From Myxococcota bacterium (lineage in GTDB: Bacteria; Myxococcota_A; UBA9160; PR03), in assembly GCA_030066475.1 (NCBI GenBank), contig JASJBO010000138.1:1-14245 (forward strand): a DNA stretch of 14,245 nucleotides, written 5' to 3'. The notes below the pieces were generated by a model. It was not told the DNA's origin. It was given only the letters and a program-made list of their open reading frames with translations, and did not search any database. Position 1 is the first letter of the stretch. Each line of letters opens with the position of its first letter. The position numbers were made by a program, and so were the translations under genes. This document shows positions 1-7,488 of the stretch, one piece after another.

Positions 1-183
1 GAGACCGAGTGCGTGCGCGGCGACGCGCTCGACTTCTGCCACGTGGTGACCCAGGGCCGCAACGTCGCCGACACCGCGCTCGAGGTGCGGGGCGAGGTCG
101 CGACGCGCTGGATGTCGATCGCGCAGTGCTTCGCGGGCGGGCCGGTCGATCCCCCCAAGCCCGGCACGCGCGTGGGCGCCTGA
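1..183 (+). CDS. TIGR03084 family protein, C-terminal end (partial)
   Basis: This is the last 60 codons of a gene that begins before the window; frame 1 is open to the TGA at 181-183. The visible protein runs from ETECVRGDALDFCHVVTQ, through GRNVADTALEVRGEVATRWM and SIAQCFAGG, to a Pro/Gly-rich tail. This pattern (D-x-CxVVTQxRxxxDTxLxV, then W-x-x-IAQxFAG) is the C-terminus I associate with the TIGR03084 family, related to the DinB/mycothiol-dependent maleylpyruvate isomerase fold. Those proteins are called putative metal-binding proteins, and their biochemical role is unsettled. The expected His metal ligands lie upstream of the window. The stop is 11 bp before the next start, so it is probably co-transcribed with the acyl-CoA dehydrogenases. 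The family call is from recalled pattern only. Confidence 0.72.
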   Translation, partial: ETECVRGDALDFCHVVTQGRNVADTALEVRGEVATRWMSIAQCFAGGPVDPPKPGTRVGA

Positions 184-194
184 GAGGAGCGAGC

Positions 195-1391
195 ATGGAT
201 CTCGAGTACGGCGAGCAGTACGAGGCGTTTCGGCAGCAGGTCCGCCGCTTCCTCGCGGAGCACGGAGCGAAGCGGCCGGAGGGCGGCTACGCGCAGGGCT
301 CGCGCGAGGACCTGGTGCGCTGGCTGAGCCTCCAGATCGAGCACGGCTACTGGGCGCGCACGATCCCGCGCGAGTACGGCGGCTACGGCGCCGAGCCCGA
401 CCTGCTCGAGACCGTGATCATGGACGAGGAGTTCAACCGCGCCGGCACGGGCCGCGGCTCGATGGCCCAGGGGCCCTCGATGCTGGTGCCCACCCTGCTC
501 GAGCACGGCACCGAGGCGCAGAAGAAGCGCTGGATCGGGCCCACCATGCGCGGCGAGGTGGTCTGGTGCCAGGGCTACTCCGAGCCCGGCTCGGGCAGCG
601 ACCTGGCCAGCCTCCAGACGGCGGCGCGCGAGGACGGCGACGACTTCGTGATCAACGGCCAGAAGATCTGGACCAGCACCGCCGACCGCTCGGACATGAT
701 GTTCGTGCTGGTGCGCACCGAGCCCGACGCCGCCAAGCACGCCGGCATCAGCTACCTGCTGCTCTCGATGGACACGCCGGGCATCGAGGTGCAGCCGCTG
801 CGCACCATGTCGGGCGACCTGGGCGAGAACTCGTTCAACCAGGTCTTCTTCACCGACGTGCGCGTGCCCCGGGCCAACGTGGTGGGCAAGCGCGGCGAGG
901 GCTGGCGCATCGCCAACACCACGCTCAAGCACGAGCGCAACAGCCTCAACGCCAACTCCGAGGGCATCCTGCTGCGGCTGATCAAGCTGATGCGCGAGGA
1001 GACCGTGAACGGCGTGCCCGCCATGGCGAGTCCGGTCTACCGCGACCGGCTGATGAGGCTCCAGGCGCGCGTGCTCTCGATGAAGCACCACGGCATGCGC
1101 ATGCTGACCTGCAGCCTCAAGAAGGAGTCGCCCGGCGTCGCGGGGCTGATCGTGAAGCTCCAGAACTGCCAGCTCAACTTCGACATCGCGTCGCTCGCGA
1201 TCGACGTGATGGGCGAGCTCGGCGGACTCTACGACCACACCAAGTACGAGCGCGACCGGGCCTTCTGGCAGGTGCACTCGATGTTCTCGCTGGGCCTGAT
1301 CATCGGCGGCGGCACCGCCCAGATCCAGAAGAACATCATCGCGGAGCGTGGGCTGGGCCTGCCGCGCGAGCCCAAGCCGGCGAAGGCGTAG
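195..1391 (+). CDS. Acyl-CoA dehydrogenase, probable catalytic subunit of a heteromeric enzyme
   Basis: Flavoprotein of 398 residues predicted to form a 2,3-double bond in an acyl-CoA thioester, passing electrons to ETF. The N-terminal helical domain is at about 1-120. The middle beta domain has the signature WCQGYSEPGSGSDLASL (124-140), followed by INGQKIWTS. The C-terminal helical domain has the FAD-contact stretch IDVMGELGG and ends GGGTAQIQKNIIAERGLGLP. The 'YEGT' Glu of medium-chain enzymes is replaced by GGGT. Instead a Glu lies at 247 in LKHERN, the position used by isovaleryl-CoA dehydrogenase and by the catalytic subunit of mycobacterial steroid FadE heteromers. The ATG at 195 was chosen over an in-frame ATG at 9 because it follows a GAGGAG-type ribosome site and gives the normal family length; the region before it encodes the previous gene. 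The substrate is unknown; a branched, cyclic or sterol side-chain CoA is possible. Confidence 0.93.
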   Translation: MDLEYGEQYEAFRQQVRRFLAEHGAKRPEGGYAQGSREDLVRWLSLQIEHGYWARTIPREYGGYGAEPDLLETVIMDEEFNRAGTGRGSMAQGPSMLVPTLLEHGTEAQKKRWIGPTMRGEVVWCQGYSEPGSGSDLASLQTAAREDGDDFVINGQKIWTSTADRSDMMFVLVRTEPDAAKHAGISYLLLSMDTPGIEVQPLRTMSGDLGENSFNQVFFTDVRVPRANVVGKRGEGWRIANTTLKHERNSLNANSEGILLRLIKLMREETVNGVPAMASPVYRDRLMRLQARVLSMKHHGMRMLTCSLKKESPGVAGLIVKLQNCQLNFDIASLAIDVMGELGGLYDHTKYERDRAFWQVHSMFSLGLIIGGGTAQIQKNIIAERGLGLPREPKPAKA

Positions 1392-1400
1392 GGGGAGACC

Positions 1401-2483
1401 ATGGACTTCGGACTCTCGGAAGACCAGCTGCTGCTCGAGAAGACCGTGCGCGACTTCCTGGCCGACCGCGTGCCGATCGAGCGGGTGCGCGAGCTGCGCG
1501 ACGCCGACTGCCCCAACGACCGCGGAATCTGGGGCGAGCTGGCCGAGCTGGGGGTGGCCGGCATCCTGGTGCCGGAGGCCCAGGGCGGCAGCGGCCTCGG
1601 GCTGCTCGACGCGGCGCTGGTGGCGCAGGCACTGGGCCACGCGGCGACGCCGGCGCCCTACCTCGGCACGGCCGTGATGGCGCCCGTGGCGCTCGCCGCG
1701 GTCGACGGCAGCGAGGCGTGGCTCGGCGGCATCGCGGGCGGCGAGCTGGTGTTCGGCGTGGCGGCGACCGAGACCTTCTCGATCCGCGAGGGCGCGGGCG
1801 TGGTGCTGCGCGACGGCGCGCTGCACGGCAAGGCGATGATGGCGCTCGACGCCTGCGGCGCCGACCACGTGCTGCTCGCGATCGGCTCCGACCGGCTCGC
1901 CGTGGTGCGCGGCGACGCGGCGGGCCTCGCCCGGACGCGGCTCGCCACCATCGACGCGACCCGCTGCACCTCGGAGCTGTGCTTCGACGGGGTCCGCCCC
2001 GAGGCCGTCTTCGAGGACGCCGGCGCCGCGGTCGCGCGCATGCTCGACGCGGGCCGCATCGCGCTCGCCGCCGACTGCCTGGGCGCCTGCGAGTCGATGA
2101 TCGCGCAGGCGGTCGCCTACGCCGGCGTGCGCAAGCAGTTCGACCGGCTGATCGGCTCCTTCCAGGCCGTGAAGCACCTGTGCGCCGAGATGATCGCCGA
2201 GCTCGAGCCGGCGCGCTCGCTGCTCTGGTACGCCGCGCACAGCTTCGACGCCCTGCCCGACGAGGCGCCGCTGATGGCCTGCCACGTGCTGGCCCACGTC
2301 TCGGAGATCGGCCGCGAGATCGCCAGCGTCGCGACGCAGGTGCACGGCGGCATCGGCTGGACCGACGAGCAGAACCTGCACTTCTGGTTCAAGCGCATCG
2401 GCGTCGGCCGCCACCTGCTGGGCGGCCCCGAGCTGCTGCGCGCGCGCGCCGCCGAGCTGCAGGGCCTGGCCGCGGCCTCGTAG
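1401..2483 (+). CDS. Acyl-CoA dehydrogenase-like protein, probable non-catalytic partner subunit
   Basis: A 360-residue acyl-CoA dehydrogenase-fold protein starting 9 bp after its neighbour, behind a GGGGAGA ribosome site. The N-terminus MDFGLSEDQLLLEKTVRDFL is typical of the shorter FadE subunit. The C-terminal domain keeps the flavin-contact motifs RKQFDRLIGSFQAVKH (244-259) and ATQVHGGIGWTDEQ (311-324). The middle domain is reduced and lacks the S-E-P-G-S-G-S-D flavin motif. The helix that carries the catalytic base in isovaleryl-CoA dehydrogenase reads DAGRIALAADCLG here, with Gly218 in place of Glu. The C-terminal YEGT segment is also absent (HLLGGPELL). I infer it helps bind FAD and shape a heterotetramer with the product of the preceding gene rather than catalysing alone, as in mycobacterial sterol-degrading ChsE pairs. 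Confidence 0.9.
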   Translation: MDFGLSEDQLLLEKTVRDFLADRVPIERVRELRDADCPNDRGIWGELAELGVAGILVPEAQGGSGLGLLDAALVAQALGHAATPAPYLGTAVMAPVALAAVDGSEAWLGGIAGGELVFGVAATETFSIREGAGVVLRDGALHGKAMMALDACGADHVLLAIGSDRLAVVRGDAAGLARTRLATIDATRCTSELCFDGVRPEAVFEDAGAAVARMLDAGRIALAADCLGACESMIAQAVAYAGVRKQFDRLIGSFQAVKHLCAEMIAELEPARSLLWYAAHSFDALPDEAPLMACHVLAHVSEIGREIASVATQVHGGIGWTDEQNLHFWFKRIGVGRHLLGGPELLRARAAELQGLAAAS

Positions 2484-2501
2484 CGGCCCGAGGAGGCTCC
2501 C

Positions 2502-3617
2502 ATGAACACCCAGCTCGCCCGCGACCTCGGGCTCGAGTTCCCCATCTTCGCGTTCACCCACTGCCGCGACGTGGCCGCCGCCGTCTCGAAGGCCGGCGGG
2601 CTCGGCGTGCTCGGCGTGGCGGGACACTCGGCGAAGAACCTGGCGATGGAGCTCGAGTGGATCGAGCACGAGGTGGGCGGCAAGCCCTTCGGCGTCGACC
2701 TGCTGCTGCCCGCGAAGTTCGTCGGCAGCGAGCGCGGCGGCCTCGAGAGGGACGAGCTCGACGAGAAGATCCCGGCGGGCCACCGCCGCTTCGTCGACGA
2801 CCTGCTCGACCAGTACGAGGTGCCGCCGCTACCGGCCGACGTGAAGGTCACGCCCGAGTTCAGCGTCGGCTACGAGCAGCAGCGCGAGGTGATCGAGCTG
2901 GTGTTCCAGCACCCGATCTCGCTGATCGCGAGCGCGCTCGGCCCGCCGCCCAGGTGGATGATCGACGAGGGCCGCGCCCGCGGCGTCAAGGTGGCAGCGC
3001 TCGCCGGCACGGTCGAGCACGCGCGCCGGCACGTCGAGGCGGGGGTCGACATCATCGTGGCGCAGGGCACCGAGGCGGGCGGGCACACCGGCAGCGTCTC
3101 GACCATGGTGCTGGTTCCCGAAGTCGTGGACGCCGTCGATCCGATCCCGGTGCTGGCCGCGGGCGGCATCGGAAACGGCCGCCAGGTCACGGCGGCGCTG
3201 GCCCTGGGCGCGCAGGGCGTGTGGGCCGGCTCGGTGTGGCTGACGACCGAGGAGGCCGAGACCCATCCGGTGGTGAAGGAGAAGTTCCTCCGCGCCACGT
3301 CGAGCGACACGGTGCGCAGCCGCTCGCTCACCGGCAAGCCGGCCCGCCAGCTCCGCAGCGCCTGGACCGACGCATGGGACGATCCCTCGAACCCCGATCC
3401 GCTTCCGATGCCGCTGCAGCCGCGGCTGGTGCGCGAGGCGCAGACGCGCATCTCGCGCACCGCCCACAAGTCGCCCGGCGCCGCACAGCTCAGCAACTAC
3501 TTCGTCGGGCAGATCGTGGGCTCGATGAACCACGTGAAGTCGGTGCGCAGCGTCGTCGAGGAGCTGGTGCAGGAGTACGCCGACACGATGGAGCGACTCG
3601 ACGACTGGGCTAGCTGA
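2502..3617 (+). CDS. Nitronate monooxygenase (2-nitropropane dioxygenase) family flavoprotein
   Basis: A 371-residue TIM-barrel FMN protein. Family hallmarks are the N-terminal barrel start PIFAFTHCRDVAAAVSKAGG and GLGVLGVAG. The signature AQGTEAGGHTGS (187-198) includes His195, the position of the catalytic base in nitronate monooxygenases. The phosphate-binding loop AAGGIGNGRQ is at 219-228, then LGAQGVWAGSVWL. The family oxidises nitronates such as propionate-3-nitronate, but many members of this subgroup are only NAD(P)H- or flavin-dependent oxidoreductases of unknown substrate. A charged segment at about 75-120 is inserted after the second strand. It is 18 bp after the previous stop with a GAGGAGG ribosome site, so it is the last gene of this operon. 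A dehydrogenase/reductase role on an acyl-CoA intermediate is as likely as nitronate detoxification. Confidence 0.85.
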   Translation: MNTQLARDLGLEFPIFAFTHCRDVAAAVSKAGGLGVLGVAGHSAKNLAMELEWIEHEVGGKPFGVDLLLPAKFVGSERGGLERDELDEKIPAGHRRFVDDLLDQYEVPPLPADVKVTPEFSVGYEQQREVIELVFQHPISLIASALGPPPRWMIDEGRARGVKVAALAGTVEHARRHVEAGVDIIVAQGTEAGGHTGSVSTMVLVPEVVDAVDPIPVLAAGGIGNGRQVTAALALGAQGVWAGSVWLTTEEAETHPVVKEKFLRATSSDTVRSRSLTGKPARQLRSAWTDAWDDPSNPDPLPMPLQPRLVREAQTRISRTAHKSPGAAQLSNYFVGQIVGSMNHVKSVRSVVEELVQEYADTMERLDDWAS

Positions 3618-3688
3618 TTGACTTCGCTCGCCTGCGGCTCGCTGCGCGCGCCCTTCGGGCGCTTGCAGGGAGCTTCGGCCGCGCGCCC
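3618..3688. terminator. Convergent intergenic hairpin region, possible bidirectional terminator
   Basis: This 71-bp gap separates two convergent stops. It contains a perfect 6-bp stem, GCGCCC (3648-3653) and GGGCGC (3657-3662), with loop TTC, preceded by imperfect repeats of GCTCGC. No clear T-tract follows on either strand, so intrinsic termination is only suggested by position and the strong GC stem. Confidence 0.4.
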
Positions 3689-4687
3689 TCAGAAGTCGGC
3701 GACGCGAAGGATCAGCCAGTAGCTGGCGACCCAGCCGACGCCGTAGCCGACCGGAACGCGCAGGCGCTCCAGCAGCGCGTCGCCGCGCAGCGCGCGGGCC
3801 GCACCGAGGCCGAGGCGGACGAGCCACCAGGCCGCCAGCAGCGCCGCCAGGAAGGCGAGCTGGCCGAGCTCGACGCCCAGGTTGAAGGCCAGCAGCGCGG
3901 CCACGAGCTCGGTCGGGGGCAGCCCGATCTCGCCCAGCACCGAGGCGAAGCCCAGGCCGTGGAGCAGGCCGAAGGCGCTCGAGACGGCGATCGGACGGCG
4001 CCAGGTCAGCGTGGCGCGCGGACCGCGCGCGATCTCGCTGGCCAGGAAGACGACCGAGAGGGCGATCGCCGCCTCGACGGGCGCGACCGGCAGCCGCACC
4101 CAGCCGAGCGCGGCCAACGCCAGCGTCGCCGAGTGCGCCAGCGTGAAGCCGGTCACCGTGACGAGGATCCGTCGCGGCGTGCGGGCGACGAACACGAGAC
4201 ACGCCAGGAACAGCAGATGGTCGAAGCCGCCCAGGATGTGCGCGACGCCCAGGCCGAGGTACTGACGCGCCACGCCCCCGGTCGTGGTGGCGGCGGGAAG
4301 CGCCCAGGCCCCCGCGCCGGGCGCGAGCACCGCGGTCTGGACCTCGCCCGATGCGCGCTCGAAGCGGACGAGCGTCGTGACGGACGGCTTGAAGGCCGGA
4401 TAGCGGATCAGGAGCCGTACGCCCGCCGGCTCGGGCGGGCAGCGGTAGCGGCGCCCTCCGGTCCCGCGCGCGCGGAGCGGGGCCGCCGCCTCGATGCACG
4501 GCGCTTCGAGCGACAGATCCGGCAGGTTGAAGTCGGGAACGGAGCCCGGCGTGCGCCAGCGCAGGGTGAGCGCGCCGGGTGCGGACTCCCGGAGCTCGGC
4601 GTAGAGCGGCCGCGCCTCGTGCGCGCCCGCGGACGGCGCCGCGAGGCCGAGCGCCAGTCCCAGCGCGGCGGCCGCAGCCGCCCTCAC
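3689..4687 (-). CDS. HupE/UreJ-like membrane protein (putative metal permease)
   Basis: A 332-residue exported membrane protein read from a GTG at 4687-4685. A short signal peptide, with cleavage likely after AGA (residue 22), leaves His23 as the new N-terminus. A periplasmic beta-rich domain follows at about 25-135 with Cys64 and Cys83, then about six membrane segments. Family motifs are GVAHILGGFDHLLFLACLVF (His150, Asp156, His157), GFTLAHSATLALAALG (His185), FGLLHGLGFASVLGEIGLP (His243) and FNLGVELGQ. HupE and UreJ are linked to nickel/cobalt uptake for hydrogenase and urease. This longer form with a periplasmic domain has no proven substrate, and no hydrogenase or urease gene is in the window. 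The GTG overlaps the TGA of the parvulin-like gene (GTGA), which indicates translational coupling. It is the last gene of the four-gene envelope operon. Confidence 0.88.
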   Translation of the reverse strand: MRAAAAAALGLALGLAAPSAGAHEARPLYAELRESAPGALTLRWRTPGSVPDFNLPDLSLEAPCIEAAAPLRARGTGGRRYRCPPEPAGVRLLIRYPAFKPSVTTLVRFERASGEVQTAVLAPGAGAWALPAATTTGGVARQYLGLGVAHILGGFDHLLFLACLVFVARTPRRILVTVTGFTLAHSATLALAALGWVRLPVAPVEAAIALSVVFLASEIARGPRATLTWRRPIAVSSAFGLLHGLGFASVLGEIGLPPTELVAALLAFNLGVELGQLAFLAALLAAWWLVRLGLGAARALRGDALLERLRVPVGYGVGWVASYWLILRVADF

Positions 4688-5571
4688 GAGCCCGCCATGG
4701 TCTCGAGGCGCACCTCGTAGCGATCCACGATCTCGCGGATGGCGGCCTCGGTGCGCTCGCGAACGCGCGCCCGGCGGGCGTCGTCCTCGACGCGGCCGCG
4801 GATCTCGTCGAGCGACGGTGTGCGTGCCGCGCGGCGCGCGCTCACCAGGACCAGGTGCGCACCGTAGGGCGACTCGAAGGGCCCGTGCCAGCGACCGTCG
4901 CCCGGCTCGATCGCGAACACCGCCTGCGCCATGGCGGGCCCGAAGTGGCTGCCCACGTAGTCGGGGGTGCGCTCCACGTAGTTGCGGTGGTAGAGGAAGC
5001 GGTCGCCGCGTCCGGCCGCGTCGGCGAAGCCGACCCGGTCGCGTTCGAGGCTGGCGAGCGCGGCCGCGGCCTCGCGGCGCGCCTCCTCGCGGCCCCGCCG
5101 CTCGGCGTCGAAGAAGACGTGGGTGAAGGTGACCGACGGAGGCTCGCGATAGTCGTCGCGGTGCGCCTCGAAGAAGCTCGCCAGCTCCGCCGCGCCGACC
5201 GCGGTCCCCGCCTCGGCGAAGCCCTGCGCCACGAACTCGAGCTTCTGCACCAGCCGGCGCCGGATGATGTAGTCGTCGCGATCGAGCCCCAGCGCCAGCG
5301 CCTCGCGGTGCAGCGCCTCCTCGCGCAGGAAGTCCGCGATCATCCGCTCGCGCTCCGCGGGCGACAGCGCGTCGAGCCGCTCCGCGGCCAGCGCCGGCTC
5401 GAACACCTTGGTGCGGTTCTGCACGAACTCGAGCAGCGCCGCGCGATCTACCACGATCACGCCCGCCTCGTCCGGCGCACCCTCCCCCTCCCCGAGCCAC
5501 TGGAACGCAACGAAGAGGAGCAGTCCGCCCAGCAGGAAGTGGACCAGGGGCTCTCGGAGGATGGCGGTCAA
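4684..5571 (-). CDS. Membrane-anchored parvulin-like peptidyl-prolyl isomerase (PpiC/SurA type)
   Basis: A 295-residue protein if started at the TTG at 5571-5569. The N-terminus LREPLVHFLLGGLLLFVAFQ is a single membrane anchor, with the rest predicted periplasmic. A helical SurA_N-like segment rich in Arg/Glu (about 42-140) is followed by a parvulin-like domain (about 144-250): PPSVTFTHVFFDAERR, FADAAGRGDRF, a stretch containing FGPAMAQAVFAIEPG, then WHGPFESPYGAHLVLVSARR. A charged C-terminal helix ends the protein. The usual parvulin GGDLG motif is replaced by RFLYHRNYVERTPDYVGSHF, so isomerase activity is uncertain; chaperone activity is possible. No ATG or GTG start is available near the anchor. 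TTG lies 5 bp after the preceding stop and keeps the complete anchor. It probably helps fold the exported neighbours. Confidence 0.82.
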   Translation of the reverse strand: MTAILREPLVHFLLGGLLLFVAFQWLGEGEGAPDEAGVIVVDRAALLEFVQNRTKVFEPALAAERLDALSPAERERMIADFLREEALHREALALGLDRDDYIIRRRLVQKLEFVAQGFAEAGTAVGAAELASFFEAHRDDYREPPSVTFTHVFFDAERRGREEARREAAAALASLERDRVGFADAAGRGDRFLYHRNYVERTPDYVGSHFGPAMAQAVFAIEPGDGRWHGPFESPYGAHLVLVSARRAARTPSLDEIRGRVEDDARRARVRERTEAAIREIVDRYEVRLETMAGS

Positions 5572-5576
5572 GCGCG

Positions 5577-7466
5577 CTACTGCCCTGGGGCGTACCAGAT
5601 CGGCGAGCTGTAGGCGCGCTCCTGGATCGTGGGCGGGTGGCCGGTCTCGGCGGGGTCCATGCCCAGCGCGATGGCGTCGTACAGGGTGTGGCGCGGCGTC
5701 GGGATCTGGAGCACGCGCGCGTAGTAGAAGGCGCGCTGGCCCGCGTCGAAGTCGGGGTCGGTCCACACGACCGCGAGCTGCGCGTCGCCGATCGTGTTGG
5801 TGTAGCGGCCCGTGGCGAGATCGACCGTGTTGCCCACCGGCGCGAGCCGGCCCGCGCCATCGGGCCTGCGGCCGTCGGACGCCGCCACGTCGTAGACCCG
5901 CTCCTGTGGCTTGCCATCGGCGCCGAGCCAGCCCTTCACCACCTGGACGCGGTCGAGGTTCGCGCCCTTCGGATCCTTCGCCGCGTGGATCAGGAAGCCG
6001 GGGGCACGTCCCGCCGGCGCGGCCGCCAGCTCGCCGCCCATGGGCACGCCCTTCTCGTAGCCGAGGCGCGCCAGCGCCGCGCTGTCGGCGTCTCCGGGCG
6101 CGAACTCGAAGCCGCCGAAGAAGCGCAGGTGGATGCGCGGGCCCGTGGTGGCGTACACCTCCTTGCGCTTGAAGGCGGCGAAGAGCGAGGCGCGCGTGTT
6201 CTCCTCGGCCCAGACGCCGGCCAGGCCGGCGCCCGACATGTCCGCGCCGAAGCGCTCGACGGTCAGGAACTCGGCGAAGGTGTTCGCGGGCGTCGAGTCG
6301 AAGGCGGTCTTGCCGTGGAAGTTGTCCTCCTCGGCGCTGGCCGCCGAGGTGTGCGAGTCGGTCGCCCCGATCATCCCGAACCGGTACGGATTGACGCCGA
6401 CCGACGCCTCGATCTCGAGTCCCCGCAGCAGCGCCGTCCGCGCGAAGTCGCCCGCCTTCCAGGTGCGCTCCTGTTGTCCGCCTTCGATCGCGTCGGCGTC
6501 GATCAGGTGCGAGAAGGTCTCGAAGTCGGCGAACTCGTCGTTCGGCGACAGCACCCCGATCGTCTCCGAGTCGCCCTTGATCTGGGTCATCTCGACCACG
6601 CCCTCCCAGCGCATCCGCTGCCGGGCGTAGTCGGCCGAGATCGGGCGGCCGTCGCTGTCGACCGCGTCGAACATCAGGCCGCCGCTGATGTTCGAGTTGT
6701 GCGGAATCGAGACGAAGTCCGCCCGGACCCGCGCGGCGGTCGCGTCGAGCCAGCTCCACAGGTCCTCGGGCCGGCCGCTCTCGAAGGAGCTGTAGGGCAC
6801 GAACTGGCTGGACGTCTCGATGCCGGCGGCCGTGAAGACCACGCGGTGCAGGTTCTTGCCGCCGGGCGTCGAGGTCCACTCCCAGCCGATGAAGGTGGTG
6901 AACACACCGGGCTCGTTGTGGCGCTCGGCGATCTCGTTGCTGCGGCGCCAGATCGAGGAGCGCGTCTCGCGCGTGTCGAGGTCGGCGTAGGGCTCGCCCG
7001 TGTTGATCCTCCCGACGAACTCCAGGAAGACCTCCTGCCCCTTGCCCTCCTTCATCATCCCGAGCAGGCGCCGGCCGTTCTCGGTGCCGGTCAGCTTCGT
7101 GTCGCCCTGCATGAGCCCGAAGGGCACGCCCATCATCTCGGCGTGGTCCGCCACCACCAGGAAGTCGAGCGGCGTCCCGATGCGGATCCGCGCGCGGTGA
7201 TGCGGGTGGACGATCGGCAGACCCTTGGCGTAGCGATAGGCGGTGTCGGGGTCGGCGCTGCGGTTGCCGAAGAAGAAGGCGTCGGGCGAGTAGCTGCTGT
7301 GCAGGTGCGTGTCGCCCCAGAAGAGCCGGGTCGGGGCGTCGTCGGCCTGCTCGGCCGGCTCGGCCGCCTCCCGCGCCCCGGGGGCCTCGTCCGGCGGCGG
7401 AGCCCCGGTGTCCGGGCTGCAGCCGGCCGCGGCGAGCAGCACCAGGATCGTGGCGAATCGGCGCAT
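5577..7466 (-). CDS. DUF3604 PHP-like predicted metallohydrolase, lipoprotein form
   Basis: A 629-residue protein starting at the ATG 7466-7464. The N-terminus MRRFATILVLLAAAGCSPDT has a lipobox (LAAAGC, Cys16), followed by a Pro/Glu/Ala linker, so it should be a lipid-anchored envelope protein. The body matches DUF3604. The four sets of metal ligands expected of the PHP fold are visible: WGDTHLH (His54, His56), FLVVADHAE (Asp107, His108), SIPHNSNIS (His256) and MIGATDSHT (Asp370, His372). Other conserved blocks are TFIGWEWTS, MTQIKGDSET, LSPNDEFADFE, DNFHGK, RKEVYATTGPR and QERAYSSPIWY. A metal-dependent hydrolase, perhaps a phosphoesterase, is inferred; the substrate is unknown. It starts 22 bp after its paralogue, behind GGAGG and GAGGGG ribosome-site sequences. 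A GTG immediately upstream is an equally possible start. Confidence 0.9.
   Translation of the reverse strand: MRRFATILVLLAAAGCSPDTGAPPPDEAPGAREAAEPAEQADDAPTRLFWGDTHLHSSYSPDAFFFGNRSADPDTAYRYAKGLPIVHPHHRARIRIGTPLDFLVVADHAEMMGVPFGLMQGDTKLTGTENGRRLLGMMKEGKGQEVFLEFVGRINTGEPYADLDTRETRSSIWRRSNEIAERHNEPGVFTTFIGWEWTSTPGGKNLHRVVFTAAGIETSSQFVPYSSFESGRPEDLWSWLDATAARVRADFVSIPHNSNISGGLMFDAVDSDGRPISADYARQRMRWEGVVEMTQIKGDSETIGVLSPNDEFADFETFSHLIDADAIEGGQQERTWKAGDFARTALLRGLEIEASVGVNPYRFGMIGATDSHTSAASAEEDNFHGKTAFDSTPANTFAEFLTVERFGADMSGAGLAGVWAEENTRASLFAAFKRKEVYATTGPRIHLRFFGGFEFAPGDADSAALARLGYEKGVPMGGELAAAPAGRAPGFLIHAAKDPKGANLDRVQVVKGWLGADGKPQERVYDVAASDGRRPDGAGRLAPVGNTVDLATGRYTNTIGDAQLAVVWTDPDFDAGQRAFYYARVLQIPTPRHTLYDAIALGMDPAETGHPPTIQERAYSSPIWYAPGQ
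5592..5626. repeat. 35-bp direct repeat, copy 1 (3' end of DUF3604 paralogue)
   Basis: An exact 35-bp match to 7498-7532, lying in the 3' end of this DUF3604 gene and encoding the shared C-terminal QERAYSSPIWY. It marks the duplication of the gene rather than a mobile element. Confidence 0.85.
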
Positions 7467-7488
7467 CACGCGTTCCCCTCTCGCCTCC

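Noticed and set aside
9..194. An N-terminal extension of the first acyl-CoA dehydrogenase from an ATG at 9
   Set aside because: These bases encode the end of the TIGR03084-family gene in another frame. The extension is Arg-rich with no family match, and the ATG at 195 has a ribosome site.
566..3613. A 1015-codon open frame on the + strand across three genes
   Set aside because: The translation is almost all Arg, Ala, Gly and Pro, and it shadows the two acyl-CoA dehydrogenases and the monooxygenase, which have recognisable domains. Long stop-free frames are expected at this GC content.
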